Shown here in pieces: positions 26,821 to 35,609 of a DNA stretch of 64,000 nucleotides. The stretch's first letter is position 1, and each line of letters starts with the position of its first letter. The DNA comes from Qipengyuania mesophila. GTDB taxonomy: Bacteria > Pseudomonadota > Alphaproteobacteria > Sphingomonadales > Sphingomonadaceae. The translations under genes were made by a program, and so were the position numbers. The notes beneath the pieces are model-generated. The model saw nothing but the letters and a program-made list of their open reading frames with translations, was not told where the DNA came from and made no database searches. Location of the stretch: positions 124,001 to 188,000 of the forward strand of contig NZ_JAIGNU010000003.1 of NCBI RefSeq assembly GCF_019711655.1, given 5' to 3'.

Positions 26821-27216
26821 CTAGTCGGACTCGTCCTCGAGCCCGTGCATGTCCTCGTCGCTGAAGCCGAAATGATGGCCTGCCTCGTGCACCACCACAT
26901 GGCGCACGAGATCGTCCATCCGCACGCCGGTCTCGCGCCATTCGGCGATCAGGGGTTCGCGGAACAGCCAGATGCGCGGCGGCATTCGGCCGCTCTCCCA
27001 GATCGACCGGTCGGGCAGCGGTTCGCCTTCGTAGAGGCCGGAGAGGTGCCAGCGATCGGCGATGCCGACCGATGCCAGCTGTTCGGGCGTGGCGAAATCC
27101 TCGACCCGCATGACGACGTCGCCCAATTGCTCGCGGAACGCGTCGGGCAGCGCGGCGAGCGCCTCCTCGGCAAGCAATTGCATCTGCGTCTGGGTGGGGG
27201 CCTGTCGATCGTGCAT
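26821..27216 (-). CDS. Minimal zincin metallopeptidase (DUF1025/Zincin_1 type)
   Basis: A 131-residue protein with the zinc-binding motif HVVVHEAGHHFGFSDEDMH near its C-terminus (HExxH plus a following Asp/His). The N-terminal part includes a PRIWLFREPL strand. This matches the small zincin-like family seen beside housekeeping genes in many alphaproteobacteria. The physiological substrate is unknown. ATG 27216 is chosen because the conserved region begins shortly after. Divergent from the hemerythrin gene, 92 bp apart. Confidence 0.88.
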   Translation of the reverse strand: MHDRQAPTQTQMQLLAEEALAALPDAFREQLGDVVMRVEDFATPEQLASVGIADRWHLSGLYEGEPLPDRSIWESGRMPPRIWLFREPLIAEWRETGVRMDDLVRHVVVHEAGHHFGFSDEDMHGLEDESD

Positions 27217-27308
27217 CGCAGGCAGACATGGGGCGATCCGCGTCGGCACACAAGCTCGGAACCGCGCAGCGGGTGGCAGGTTCATTCGGGAAAGGAGACC
27301 TTTCCACC

Positions 27309-27800
27309 ATGACCGACGCCAGTGCCATCTTCGACCGCCTCAAGCAGGATCACGACAAGCATCGCGAACTGCTCGACAGATTGATGCAGACGAGTGGCGA
27401 CAGCGACGAACGCGAGAGCCTGTTCGAGGTATTGACCAAGGAGCTCAAGGCGCATGCCGCGGCGGAAGAGCAGGCGCTCTATTCGACCATGATGCGCAAG
27501 CCGCCGACCACCGGCGAAACGCGCCATTCGGTCGCCGAGCACCACGAAATCGAGGAAGCGCTCAATGATCTCGCCGCGACCGATATGTCGAGCGGCGGCT
27601 GGCTGACCAAGTTCAAGAGTTTCGACCACCAGTATCGCCATCACATCGACGAGGAGGAAGACGAGCACTTCCCCGACTTCGCGAACTATCTCGACGAGGA
27701 CGACATGCGCCACATGGAAAAGGTCTTCGAGCGCCGCAAGCAGGACGAAAAGGCCGATGCCGAGGTGACGCCCGAGAAGAAGGAAGACGCCAAGGAATAA
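27309..27800 (+). CDS. Hemerythrin HHE-domain protein
   Basis: A 163-residue all-helical protein with His/Glu metal-ligand positions: LKQDHDKHRELLDRL, KELKAHAAAEEQALYS, SVAEHHEIEEAL and DHQYRHHIDEEEDEHFPDF. These fit a di-iron four-helix bundle. The C-terminus is a highly charged tail (Lys/Glu-rich). Such proteins bind oxygen or NO or help repair iron-sulfur clusters; here the role is open. ATG 27309 follows AAAGGAG at a slightly long distance. The phospholipase-like gene starts 19 bp downstream. Confidence 0.88.
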   Translation: MTDASAIFDRLKQDHDKHRELLDRLMQTSGDSDERESLFEVLTKELKAHAAAEEQALYSTMMRKPPTTGETRHSVAEHHEIEEALNDLAATDMSSGGWLTKFKSFDHQYRHHIDEEEDEHFPDFANYLDEDDMRHMEKVFERRKQDEKADAEVTPEKKEDAKE

Positions 27801-27819
27801 GCCAGGCCGGGGAGGGCGC

Positions 27820-29361
27820 GTGAACGCGAAGCAGGATTGCGATCCGAGCCGCATTTCGCGGCTCGAGCCTTCGGTCGAACCGGGGATCTGGCGCTATGCC
27901 CGGGCGAGCCGGGCAAGCGTGATCGTCGACGCGGCCGACTATTTCGCCCTGATGCAGGAGGCGATGCTCAATTCGCGCAGTCGCATCCTGCTGATCGGGT
28001 GGGACTTCGATACGCGCATCCATCTCGGCCGTGGGCGCCGCTGGTGGCAGCGCCCTTGGAAACGCGGCTATCCCTCGCGGCTCGGGAGCTTCATCGCCTG
28101 GCTCGTCCGGCATCGCAAACAGCTCGACGTGCGCATCCTCAAGTGGAGCGTCGGGGCGTTGTCGACCATCGGGCGCGCCTCGATGTGGTGGGACATCCTG
28201 CGCTGGATGCGCCATCGCCAGATCACTTTCAAATTCGACACCGCGCATCCGGTGGGATGCACGCACCACCAGAAGATCGCCGTGCTCGACAACCGCGTCG
28301 CAGTGTGCGGCGGCATCGACATGACCGACCAGCGCTGGGACACGCGCGAACACAAGCTCGACGACCCGCGCCGCAAGACGCCGCGCGGGCACCCCTATGG
28401 CCCATGGCACGACGCGGCGATGATGATGGAAGGCGAGATTGCCCCGGTTCTCGCCGAACTGGGCGAAGACCGCTGGATCTGCGCGGGCGGGACGGCTCTG
28501 CCCGACTGCGACGAGCGACCGGGCACGCCGTGGCCCGATGCGCTGAAAGCTCAGTTCGAGGACGTCGAGATTGGCATCGCGCGCACCCGTGCCGCCTATC
28601 GCGACTGGGACGCGGTCGACGAGATAAAGCAGCTCTATCTGCGCCAGATCGCCGAGGCGAAGCGGTTCATCTATGCCGAGAGCCAGTATTTCGCCTCGCG
28701 CGCGGTGGCGGAAGCGATCATCGCCCGCTTGCAGGAGGACGATCCTCCCGAAATCGTGATCGTCCATCCCAGCAATGCGGACGGCTGGCTCGAGCAGCAG
28801 GCGATGGATCACGCGCGGGCTGAACTCATGCGCGCGATCGAGGAGGCGGACACCAAGGGGCGCTTCTCGCTCTGGTCGCCCTTCGTCGAGGACACGCCAA
28901 TCTACGTCCATGCCAAGATCATGATCGTCGACGACGAGATCGTGCGGATCGGATCGGCCAATCTCAACAACCGTTCGATGGGACTCGACAGCGAATGCGA
29001 CGTGTTCATCGATGCGACGCGTCCGGGCAATGCTCATGCTGCCACAGGAATTGCGGCGCTGCGCCACTCGCTGCTGGCCGAGCACTGCGGCCTCGAAGAG
29101 GAGGAAGTGGCGGACCTGCTGGCACGCCATGGCTCGATGGCGGAACTGATCGATCAATCTCAGGACGACGGGCCGCGCAACCTGCGTCGCTACCACCCTC
29201 CCGAACTCAACGAGGTCGAGGAAACGCTGGCCGATAGCGCCCTGCTCGATCCCGAGAATCCCGACGACATGTTCGAGCCATTTGCAAAGGGCGGCCTTTT
29301 CCGCAAGGGGAGCAGACTCGCGCGCTTTCGCGAGAGGTTCAGGAGGAAAAGGAAAACGTGA
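27820..29361 (+). CDS. Phospholipase D-like / cardiolipin synthase family protein
   Basis: A 513-residue protein with two HKD catalytic motifs. The first is HHQKIAVLDNRVAVCGGID (about residue 148) and the second is HAKIMIVDDEIVRIGSANLN (about 365), each HxKxxxxD. They work together on phosphodiester bonds through a phosphohistidine intermediate. There are no membrane helices at the N-terminus, unlike classical cardiolipin synthase, so a soluble phospholipase or transphosphatidylase is as likely. The acidic, Lys/Arg-rich C-terminal tail is extra. GTG 27820 has GGAGGG upstream. Its stop overlaps folE by 4 bp. Confidence 0.88.
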   Translation: MNAKQDCDPSRISRLEPSVEPGIWRYARASRASVIVDAADYFALMQEAMLNSRSRILLIGWDFDTRIHLGRGRRWWQRPWKRGYPSRLGSFIAWLVRHRKQLDVRILKWSVGALSTIGRASMWWDILRWMRHRQITFKFDTAHPVGCTHHQKIAVLDNRVAVCGGIDMTDQRWDTREHKLDDPRRKTPRGHPYGPWHDAAMMMEGEIAPVLAELGEDRWICAGGTALPDCDERPGTPWPDALKAQFEDVEIGIARTRAAYRDWDAVDEIKQLYLRQIAEAKRFIYAESQYFASRAVAEAIIARLQEDDPPEIVIVHPSNADGWLEQQAMDHARAELMRAIEEADTKGRFSLWSPFVEDTPIYVHAKIMIVDDEIVRIGSANLNNRSMGLDSECDVFIDATRPGNAHAATGIAALRHSLLAEHCGLEEEEVADLLARHGSMAELIDQSQDDGPRNLRRYHPPELNEVEETLADSALLDPENPDDMFEPFAKGGLFRKGSRLARFRERFRRKRKT

Positions 29362-29969
29362 GCAGCCTAGTCGGCCCCGACGAGGACGATCCGCGCGGCA
29401 AGCCGCCGGTGCCCGAACATGTCCAGGACGCGATCCGCACGCTCATCGAATGGACGGGCGACGATCCCTCGCGCGAGGGGCTGCTCGATACCCCGGCGCG
29501 CGTTGCGCGCGCGTGGAAGGAATATTGCGTCGGCTACGAAGAGGACCCGGCCCATCACCTGAGCCGCGTGTTCGAGGAAGTCGGCGGCTACAACGAGATC
29601 GTGCTGCTCAAGGACATCCCCTTCCAGTCGCATTGCGAGCACCACATGGCGCCGATCATCGGCAAGGCGGCGATCGCCTACCTGCCCAACGATCGCGTGG
29701 TCGGCATTTCCAAGCTGGCGCGGGTGCTGCATGGCTTTGCCCGCCGTCTGCAGGTGCAGGAACGCCTGACCGCGGAGGTGGCGGACTGTATCTGGGAGAA
29801 CCTCCAGCCGCAGGGTGTCGCCGTGGTGATCGAGGCCGCGCACAGCTGCATGACCGCGCGCGGCGTGCGCACGCCCGGCGTGGGCATGGTTACCAGCCGC
29901 ATGATGGGCACCTTCCTCGACGACCATCGCAGCCGCGAGGAAGTGCTCAAGCTGATGGGCTACGGCTGA
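29358..29969 (+). CDS. folE: GTP cyclohydrolase I
   Basis: A 203-residue enzyme turning GTP into dihydroneopterin triphosphate, the first step of folate synthesis. The zinc site is complete: QSHCEHHMAPIIGKAAIAYL (Cys and His) and the later AHSCMTARGV (Cys). GISKLARVLHGFARRLQVQE is the conserved substrate-side helix. GTG 29358 overlaps the stop of the phospholipase-like gene, so the two are translated together. Confidence 0.95.
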   Translation: MSSLVGPDEDDPRGKPPVPEHVQDAIRTLIEWTGDDPSREGLLDTPARVARAWKEYCVGYEEDPAHHLSRVFEEVGGYNEIVLLKDIPFQSHCEHHMAPIIGKAAIAYLPNDRVVGISKLARVLHGFARRLQVQERLTAEVADCIWENLQPQGVAVVIEAAHSCMTARGVRTPGVGMVTSRMMGTFLDDHRSREEVLKLMGYG

Positions 29970-30031
29970 CCGCTCGCGATTCCCCTCGGCGACCCGAAGG
30001 GGGCAGAGTGTTCGGGCGGCGAGCCGGGACG

Positions 30032-30066
30032 AAAACGCCCCGCGCGGCACAGGGCCGGGCGGGGCG
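30032..30066 (-). terminator. Terminator of the peroxiredoxin gene
   Basis: CGCCCCGC (30036-30043) pairs with GCGGGGCG (30059-30066). Reading the minus strand, the stem is followed by TTTT (30035-30032). It lies 26 bp after the peroxiredoxin stop codon. Confidence 0.7.
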
Positions 30067-30092
30067 CATCCGCGTCTAGGAATTCGTCGTAC

Positions 30093-30572
30093 CTAGAGCT
30101 GGCCGAGCATGTGCTCCGCGCTCGAGACCGAGAAATCGCCCGGCGCTTCGACGTTGAGCTGGGTGACCACCCCATCCTCGACCACCATCGAATAGCGCTG
30201 GGCGCGCTTGCCCATGCCGAAACCGGACCCGTCCATGGTCAGGCCCACCGCTTCGGCGAACTCGCCATTGCCGTCGGCCAGCATGGTGATGTCGTCGCTG
30301 CCCGCAGCGCTCTTCCACGCGCCCATGACGAAGGCATCGTTGACCGCGGTGGCGACGATTTCGTCGACACCCTTGCCCTTCAGCTCGTCGGCCTTCTCGA
30401 CATAGCCGGGCAGGTGGCGTGCCGAGCAGGTCGGGGTAAAGGCGCCGGGCACCGAAAACAGGGCCACCTTCTTGCCCTTGAAATAATCCGACGAACTGAC
30501 CTTTTCGGGGCCGTTCTCGGTCGCCTTGACCAGTGTCACATCGGGCAGCTTGTCACCCACCGAAATCGTCAT
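30093..30572 (-). CDS. Peroxiredoxin (Prx5-like, 1-Cys/glutaredoxin type)
   Basis: A 159-residue thiol peroxidase. The peroxidatic Cys is in VPGAFTPTCSARHLPGY (about residue 49), the classic PxxxTxxC motif. This is the only Cys in the protein, so the resolving thiol must come from another molecule such as glutaredoxin or glutathione. The MLADGNGEFAEAVGL segment is typical of the Prx5 group. It should reduce hydrogen peroxide and organic hydroperoxides in the cytosol. ATG 30572 gives the normal family length. The terminator downstream and the divergent gene at 30748 make it a single-gene unit. Confidence 0.92.
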   Translation of the reverse strand: MTISVGDKLPDVTLVKATENGPEKVSSSDYFKGKKVALFSVPGAFTPTCSARHLPGYVEKADELKGKGVDEIVATAVNDAFVMGAWKSAAGSDDITMLADGNGEFAEAVGLTMDGSGFGMGKRAQRYSMVVEDGVVTQLNVEAPGDFSVSSAEHMLGQL

Positions 30573-30646
30573 GCTGGAAACTCCGTCTTTCCCGTCCGTG
30601 GGTGAGGTAGGCCTGCACGACTGCGTTCGCAACCTCGATGACGTGG

Positions 30647-30685
30647 TTAATTTCGCTTTACCGCGCCGCTTTAATTTACCGTAAA
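30647..30685. promoter_or_regulatory. Two CtrA-box-like sites in a divergent intergenic region
   Basis: TTAA-N7-TTAC (30647-30661) and TTAA-N7-TAAA (30671-30685) each miss the alphaproteobacterial CtrA consensus TTAA-N7-TTAA by one base. They lie between the peroxiredoxin gene and the exported-protein gene at 30748. AT-rich promoters can match by chance, so this is a weak call. Confidence 0.3.
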
Positions 30686-30747
30686 TCTCTGGAGCGATGC
30701 TGGCGTCCTGCGGGTCAAGGGATCGGCCCGCCAGGGAGACCAGGGAC

Positions 30748-31212
30748 ATGCATTTCGTCAAGACTTTCGCCGCTGCGGCTAGCGCCGCGGCACTTCTCCT
30801 CGCGCCCGCTTCGGCCAGTGCTACGGGTTCGAGCGACGCAGAGAACCTGCGCCGCCTCGACATCATGTTGATGGTGACATCGCTGCGCTGCCGCATGGGG
30901 GCGGACAATTTCCAGCCACAGTACCGCCAGTTCTCGGCCAACCACCTCGCGACGCTGAACGGCGCCGCCAAGCAGCTCGAGGCGGGCCTCGTGAACCAGC
31001 ACGGCGCCAAGGGCGCCAAGCGCGCGCTCGACCGTATCAGCGTGGGCATGGCCAACGAATACGGCCAGGGGCATCCTTGGCTCGGCTGCCGCGAACTCAA
31101 GCAGATCACGACGGATCTCGCCGCCTCGCGCGATCCTCTCGACCTGCGTATCGCGGCGGTCGAACTGCTGGCTACGGCGCCCAGCCGCGGGGGGCGGTTC
31201 GCGGCTCACTGA
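30748..31212 (+). CDS. Small exported protein of unknown function, upstream of ahcY
   Basis: A 154-residue protein with a signal peptide (FVKTFAAAASAAALLLAPAS, cleavage near ASA-TG). The mature part is helical and holds two Cys (TSLRCRMG and WLGCREL) that could form a disulfide in the periplasm. I recognise no enzymatic motif. ATG 30748 is preceded by CAGGGA. It has its own terminator before ahcY, so proximity does not imply a link to the methyl cycle. Confidence 0.75.
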   Translation: MHFVKTFAAAASAAALLLAPASASATGSSDAENLRRLDIMLMVTSLRCRMGADNFQPQYRQFSANHLATLNGAAKQLEAGLVNQHGAKGAKRALDRISVGMANEYGQGHPWLGCRELKQITTDLAASRDPLDLRIAAVELLATAPSRGGRFAAH

Positions 31213-31268
31213 GGCGCCTGTCGAAGCGGCGCGACCGGGGGCTGTTGCCCTCTCTTCGATCACGGGCT

Positions 31269-31300
31269 AGGGGCGGCGACAACAAGTGGCCGCCCCTTTT
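31269..31300 (+). terminator. Terminator between the exported-protein gene and ahcY
   Basis: AGGGGCGGC (31269-31277) pairs with GCCGCCCCT (31289-31297), followed by TTT. It ends 39 bp before the ahcY start. I looked for an SAH riboswitch here and saw none. Confidence 0.65.
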
Positions 31301-31339
31301 CCTGCGCGGCTTCCATCCCGCCAGCCGAGGACTTTTTTC

Positions 31340-32746
31340 GTGACCGAATTTACCGATTACGTCGTCAAGGACATTGCGCTCGCCGAATATGGCCGCGCCG
31401 AAATCGCCATTGCCGAAACCGAAATGCCGGGCCTGATGGCGCTGCGCGAAGAATACGCCAGCAAGCCGCTCAAAGGTGCTCGGATCACCGGTTCGCTGCA
31501 CATGACCATCCAGACCGCGGTGCTGATCGAGACTCTCGTGGCTTTGGGCGCCGACGTGCGCTGGGCGACCTGCAACATTTTCTCGACGCAGGATCACGCC
31601 GCCGCCGCGATCGCCGCGCAGGACATTCCGGTCTTCGCGATCAAGGGCGAGAGCCTCGCCGACTATTGGGATTACGTCGGCAAGATCTTCGACTGGTCGA
31701 CCGATGACGACGCCGACCGGACCGCCAACATCATTCTCGACGACGGCGGCGACGCGACCATGTTCGCCCTGTGGGGCGCGCGCATCGAAGCGGGCGAGGA
31801 ACTGCCCGAGCCTCAGAATGCGGAAGAGATCGAATTCCAGCGCGCGCTGAAGGCCTTCGTGAAGGCGAAGCCGGGCTACCTGAGCAAGTCGGTGAAGAAC
31901 ATCGTGGGCGTTTCGGAAGAAACCACCACCGGCGTCCACCGCCTCTATCACCTTGCCAAGCAGGGCAAGCTGCCGTTCCCCGCGATCAACGTGAACGACA
32001 GCGTCACCAAGTCGAAGTTCGACAATCTCTACGGCTGCCGCGAATCGCTGGTCGACGCGATCCGCCGCGCGACCGACGTCATGCTCTCGGGCAAGGTCGC
32101 CTGCGTCGCCGGCTTCGGTGATGTCGGCAAGGGCAGCGCCCAGTCGCTCCGCAACGGCGGTGCACGCGTGCTGGTAACCGAAATCGACCCGATCTGCGCG
32201 CTGCAGGCGGCGATGGACGGATTCGAAGTCGTGACCATGGAAGAGGCGGTGAAGGTCGCCGACATCTTCGTCACCGCGACGGGCAACGAACACGTCATCA
32301 CTGCCGAGCACATGAAGGCGATGAAGGACAAGGCGATCGTCTGCAACATCGGCCACTTCGACAGCGAGATCCAGATTTCGGCGCTCGACAATTACGAGTG
32401 GAACGAGCTCAAGCCGGGCACCGACCTGGTGAAGTTCCCCGACGGCAAGGAAATCATCGTGCTCGGCAAGGGCCGGCTGGTGAACCTCGCCTGCGCTACC
32501 GGGCACCCGAGCTTCGTGATGAGCTTCTCCTTCACCAACCAGACGCTGGCGCAGATCGAGCTGTGGACCAAGGGCGACGAATACGAGAACGACGTCTACG
32601 TCCTGCCCAAGCACCTCGACGAGAAGGTCGCGGCGCTGCATCTCGACAAGCTCGGCGTGAAGCTGACCCAGCTCAGCCAGAAGCAGGCCGACTATATCGG
32701 CGTGCCGGTCGAAGGCCCGTTCAAGCCCGAGCATTACCGCTACTGA
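31340..32746 (+). CDS. ahcY: S-adenosylhomocysteine hydrolase
   Basis: A 468-residue NAD-dependent enzyme splitting S-adenosylhomocysteine into adenosine and homocysteine, which removes the product inhibitor of methyltransferases. The NAD-binding loop is [16 protein letters not shown] (about 252-267). Substrate-side signatures [30 protein letters not shown] and [10 protein letters not shown] are intact, and the C-terminal EHYRY tail is the family's usual end. GTG 31340 is chosen by family length and a GAGG ribosome site; the ATG at 31286 would include terminator sequence. It heads the conserved block that continues with divL. Confidence 0.96.
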   Translation: MTEFTDYVVKDIALAEYGRAEIAIAETEMPGLMALREEYASKPLKGARITGSLHMTIQTAVLIETLVALGADVRWATCNIFSTQDHAAAAIAAQDIPVFAIKGESLADYWDYVGKIFDWSTDDDADRTANIILDDGGDATMFALWGARIEAGEELPEPQNAEEIEFQRALKAFVKAKPGYLSKSVKNIVGVSEETTTGVHRLYHLAKQGKLPFPAINVNDSVTKSKFDNLYGCRESLVDAIRRATDVMLSGKVACVAGFGDVGKGSAQSLRNGGARVLVTEIDPICALQAAMDGFEVVTMEEAVKVADIFVTATGNEHVITAEHMKAMKDKAIVCNIGHFDSEIQISALDNYEWNELKPGTDLVKFPDGKEIIVLGKGRLVNLACATGHPSFVMSFSFTNQTLAQIELWTKGDEYENDVYVLPKHLDEKVAALHLDKLGVKLTQLSQKQADYIGVPVEGPFKPEHYRY

Positions 32747-32778
32747 TTGCGCCAATCGGCGGAAATACAAGCGCATGA

Positions 32779-32811
32779 ACGCGCGCGGGGGCATTGCACT
32801 CCCGCGCGCGT
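32779..32811 (+). other. GC-rich hairpin between ahcY and divL
   Basis: ACGCGCGCGGG (32779-32789) and CCCGCGCGCGT (32801-32811) form an 11-bp perfect stem. There is no T run, so it is not a standard terminator. It may protect the 3' end of the ahcY mRNA or slow transcription into divL. Confidence 0.5.
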
Positions 32812-32829
32812 CCGCATAGCTGGCGGGTG

Positions 32830-35175
32830 ATGGAAAGCTCACCCGCACTGATGGCCGTTCTCGGCCTCCTGCTGGCCTTGTGGACCGCGGGGGCGGTGTG
32901 GGTGATGCTGCGCGCCAGCACGCGCGAGCAGAAATCGCTCTCCTCCCGCAAGACCGCCCAGCGTCTGTCGCGGCTGATCGAGGAAGGTCCGGCGATCCCC
33001 CTGCTGGTCCGCGCCGACGGGCGGATCGAGGCGCCCGACCGGCTGGCGCGCTGGATCGGGCTCGACAAGGTCCCCGAATATCTCAGCGAATTGTCCGGAC
33101 TGGACGGCCGCGGCCTGTCCGAGCAGCAGGTCGAGAATCTCACCCGCGCGGTGCGGCGTACCCAGAAGACCGCCAAACCGTTCCGCATGGCGATCACGCT
33201 GTCGCCGGGATCGGGCAAGTCGCTCGCGCTCCACGGAACGCTCGCCGATCCGGCCGTCTCGCCCGGAGGCGCGGCCCTGGTCTGGGTGTTCGACTTCAGC
33301 GAGAGCGAGACCGAACTGGCGCTGCTGCGCGAAGAGGCGGCGCGCGCGCGCGAGGATTTCGGCGCGCTGGTTGGCCTGATCGAGGCTGCGCCCATGCCGA
33401 TGTGGTTCCGCGGCGGCGACATGCACCTGCGGCTGGTCAACCAGGCCTATGTCGCCGCAGTGGGCGCGGAAAGCGCCGATCAGGTGGTCGCCGACCAGGT
33501 CGAGCTGGTCGAGACGGTCAACGGGCGCACCGCCGCGCAGGTCGCGCAGCAGGCTGCCGACCGCCGCCAGCCGATCGAGCGCATCGTCAGCGCGACGATC
33601 GACCGCGCGCGGCGCACCATCCGCGTCACCGATCTCCCGCTGATGGGCGAGGGCATCGCCGGCTATGCGGTCGACATCGAGGAAATGGAGGAGCAGGCAC
33701 GCGAATTCCGCGCCTTCCGCGAAGCCCAGCGCTCGATGCTCGACCAGCTCTCGATCGGCGTGGCGCAGTTCGACGCCGGGCATCGGATGACCTTCGCCAA
33801 CCAGCCGTTCCACCGCGTGTTCTCGCTGCCTCCCGGCGTGGTCAACGATCGCACCACTTTCGAGCAGATGCTGCTCATCGCACGCGAAAACGGCCGCATT
33901 CCCGAGGTGCGCGACTTCCCGGCCTGGCGGAGCGAGCTGGCCGAATGGTTCCTGCGCGACGAGCCGCATGAAGAGCCCTGGCCGCTCTCGGACGGCACGC
34001 ATATGCGTATCGTCGCGCAGCCGCTGCCCGATGGCGGGCTGGTGATGATCGCCGAGGACCGCACCGAGCAGCTCGCGCTGTCGGCGATGCGCGACACGCT
34101 GCTGCGGACCCGCACTGCGACCTTCGACAATCTGTTCGAGGCGCTGGCCGTGTTCGCGCCCGACGGACACCTCGAACTGTGGAACCGCGGCTTCCCGGGC
34201 GCCTGGGGAATCGATCCCGAGGTTCTCGACGGTCATCCGCAGGCCGAAGACCTGCTTGCCGCCATCGCCGCCAATCTCGCAGAGCCAGCGGCCATCTCGC
34301 GGGTCAACCAGGTCATTCGCGCGGCGACGCTCGATCGCAAGAAGAGCGACGGCCGGATCGAGCTCGCCGACGGGCGGACGCTCGATTTCACCGGGGTTCC
34401 ACTGCCCGACGGCAACGGCATGCTGACGGTGCTCGATGTCACCGCCTCGCGACAGGCCGAAGAGGCGCTGCGCGAACGCAATCGGGCGCTCGAGGAAGCC
34501 GACGCGGTGATGACCCGCTTCCTCGCCAACATGAGCTACGAATTCCGCACCCCGCTGACCTCGATCGGCGGCTTCGCCGAATTGCTGACCAGCGGCATCG
34601 CCGGCGAACTCACGCCGCAGGCGAAGGAATATGCGCAGGCGATCTCGCTCTCGGTGGGCAAGCTGACCGAGCAGGTCGAGAATGTGCTCGATCTCTCGCA
34701 ATCCGAGGCCGGCCTCATGCCGCTGCGCAAGAGCAAGCTGGAGCTCATGCCCTTCGTCACCCAGATCGTCCGCCAGCAGGAGCGGCGGATTCTCGACAGC
34801 GGACTGACGCTCGACCTCAAGGGCAATCCGGACAAGTCGGTCACGGCCGACCCCCACCAGTTGCGCCGGGCGATTTCGCAACTGCTCGACAATGCCATCA
34901 ACGGCACGCCGCGCGGCGGCCGGATCGTGGTCGAGATCGGGCGCAAGCGCGACGAGACCCGGATCGTCATCTCCGACAACGGCCGCGGGATGAGCCAGCA
35001 CGAACTCGCCCGCGCGCTCGAGGGAATCCGCATGTCCCCCGACGGCAAGGGGATCGAGCGGCGTCAGGGGCTAGGCATTCCGCTCGCCCGCCAGTTGATC
35101 GAAGCGCATGGCGGTACGCTCGAAATCCAGAGCCGCAAGGATGCCGGCACCAGCGCCACGATCGTCCTGCCGTGA
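32830..35175 (+). CDS. divL: DivL-type sensor kinase with Tyr at the phospho-acceptor site
   Basis: A 781-residue protein: one N-terminal membrane helix (LMAVLGLLLALWTAGAVWVM), several PAS-like sensor modules (roughly 45-530), a dimerisation helix and an ATPase domain. The H-box reads NMSYEFRTPLTSIGGF, so Tyr570 replaces the normal His. Caulobacter DivL likewise has Tyr at this site and works as a non-canonical partner in the DivK-CckA-CtrA cell-cycle pathway. N and G boxes (DNAINGTPRGG, ISDNGRGM, QGLGIPLARQLI) remain, so ATP may still bind. Length (769 in Caulobacter) and the neighbour ahcY support the assignment. The stop overlaps tsaE by 4 bp. Confidence 0.85.
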   Translation: MESSPALMAVLGLLLALWTAGAVWVMLRASTREQKSLSSRKTAQRLSRLIEEGPAIPLLVRADGRIEAPDRLARWIGLDKVPEYLSELSGLDGRGLSEQQVENLTRAVRRTQKTAKPFRMAITLSPGSGKSLALHGTLADPAVSPGGAALVWVFDFSESETELALLREEAARAREDFGALVGLIEAAPMPMWFRGGDMHLRLVNQAYVAAVGAESADQVVADQVELVETVNGRTAAQVAQQAADRRQPIERIVSATIDRARRTIRVTDLPLMGEGIAGYAVDIEEMEEQAREFRAFREAQRSMLDQLSIGVAQFDAGHRMTFANQPFHRVFSLPPGVVNDRTTFEQMLLIARENGRIPEVRDFPAWRSELAEWFLRDEPHEEPWPLSDGTHMRIVAQPLPDGGLVMIAEDRTEQLALSAMRDTLLRTRTATFDNLFEALAVFAPDGHLELWNRGFPGAWGIDPEVLDGHPQAEDLLAAIAANLAEPAAISRVNQVIRAATLDRKKSDGRIELADGRTLDFTGVPLPDGNGMLTVLDVTASRQAEEALRERNRALEEADAVMTRFLANMSYEFRTPLTSIGGFAELLTSGIAGELTPQAKEYAQAISLSVGKLTEQVENVLDLSQSEAGLMPLRKSKLELMPFVTQIVRQQERRILDSGLTLDLKGNPDKSVTADPHQLRRAISQLLDNAINGTPRGGRIVVEIGRKRDETRIVISDNGRGMSQHELARALEGIRMSPDGKGIERRQGLGIPLARQLIEAHGGTLEIQSRKDAGTSATIVLP

Positions 35176-35609
35176 GGATTGCGTTGCCCGACCTCGCGGC
35201 AATGGAGGCCTTCGGGCGGCGGATTGCGGAGCGGCTCGCTCCCGGCGACGTCGTGGCGCTGTCGGGTGCGCTGGGGACCGGCAAGACCACGCTCGTTCGC
35301 GCGATCCTCGCCGCGCTCGGCCATCGGGGCGAGGTGCCTTCACCGACCTACACCATCGTCGAAACCTATGACGGTTTGCGGCTGCCCGTTGTGCATGCCG
35401 ATTTCTATCGCCTCGAGGACCCGCGCGAGGTCGAGGAACTGGGGCTCGACGACTACCGCGAGGGCGCGGCGCTGCTGGCGGAATGGCCCGATCATGCGGG
35501 CGGGTTTGCGCATGAGGCGGGTTGTCTGTCGATCGATCTCGAAAAAGTGGGTGACGGGCGCGAGGCCGTTGTAACCCCGGGCGCATCTTGGCAAGGCCGC
35601 TGGCCATGA
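35172..35609 (+). CDS. tsaE: tRNA t6A37 synthesis ATPase TsaE
   Basis: A 145-residue P-loop protein needed, with TsaB, TsaC and TsaD, for N6-threonylcarbamoylation of adenosine 37 in ANN-decoding tRNAs. The Walker A is SGALGTGKTTLVRAIL (about 29-44), followed by GEVPSPTYTIVETY and the HADFYRLEDPREVEELGL motif of the family. GTG 35172 overlaps the divL stop, and the 3' end overlaps the kinase gene that follows (ATGA), so all three are coupled. Confidence 0.93.
   Translation: MRIALPDLAAMEAFGRRIAERLAPGDVVALSGALGTGKTTLVRAILAALGHRGEVPSPTYTIVETYDGLRLPVVHADFYRLEDPREVEELGLDDYREGAALLAEWPDHAGGFAHEAGCLSIDLEKVGDGREAVVTPGASWQGRWP

Noticed and set aside
31213..31339. SAH or SAM riboswitch upstream of ahcY
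   Set aside because: The gap holds only a simple terminator hairpin. I see none of the pseudoknot-type conserved bases of these riboswitches.
32839..35001. 720-residue open frame opposite divL
   Set aside because: Shadow frame with no family signature; the plus-strand kinase motifs are unmistakable.
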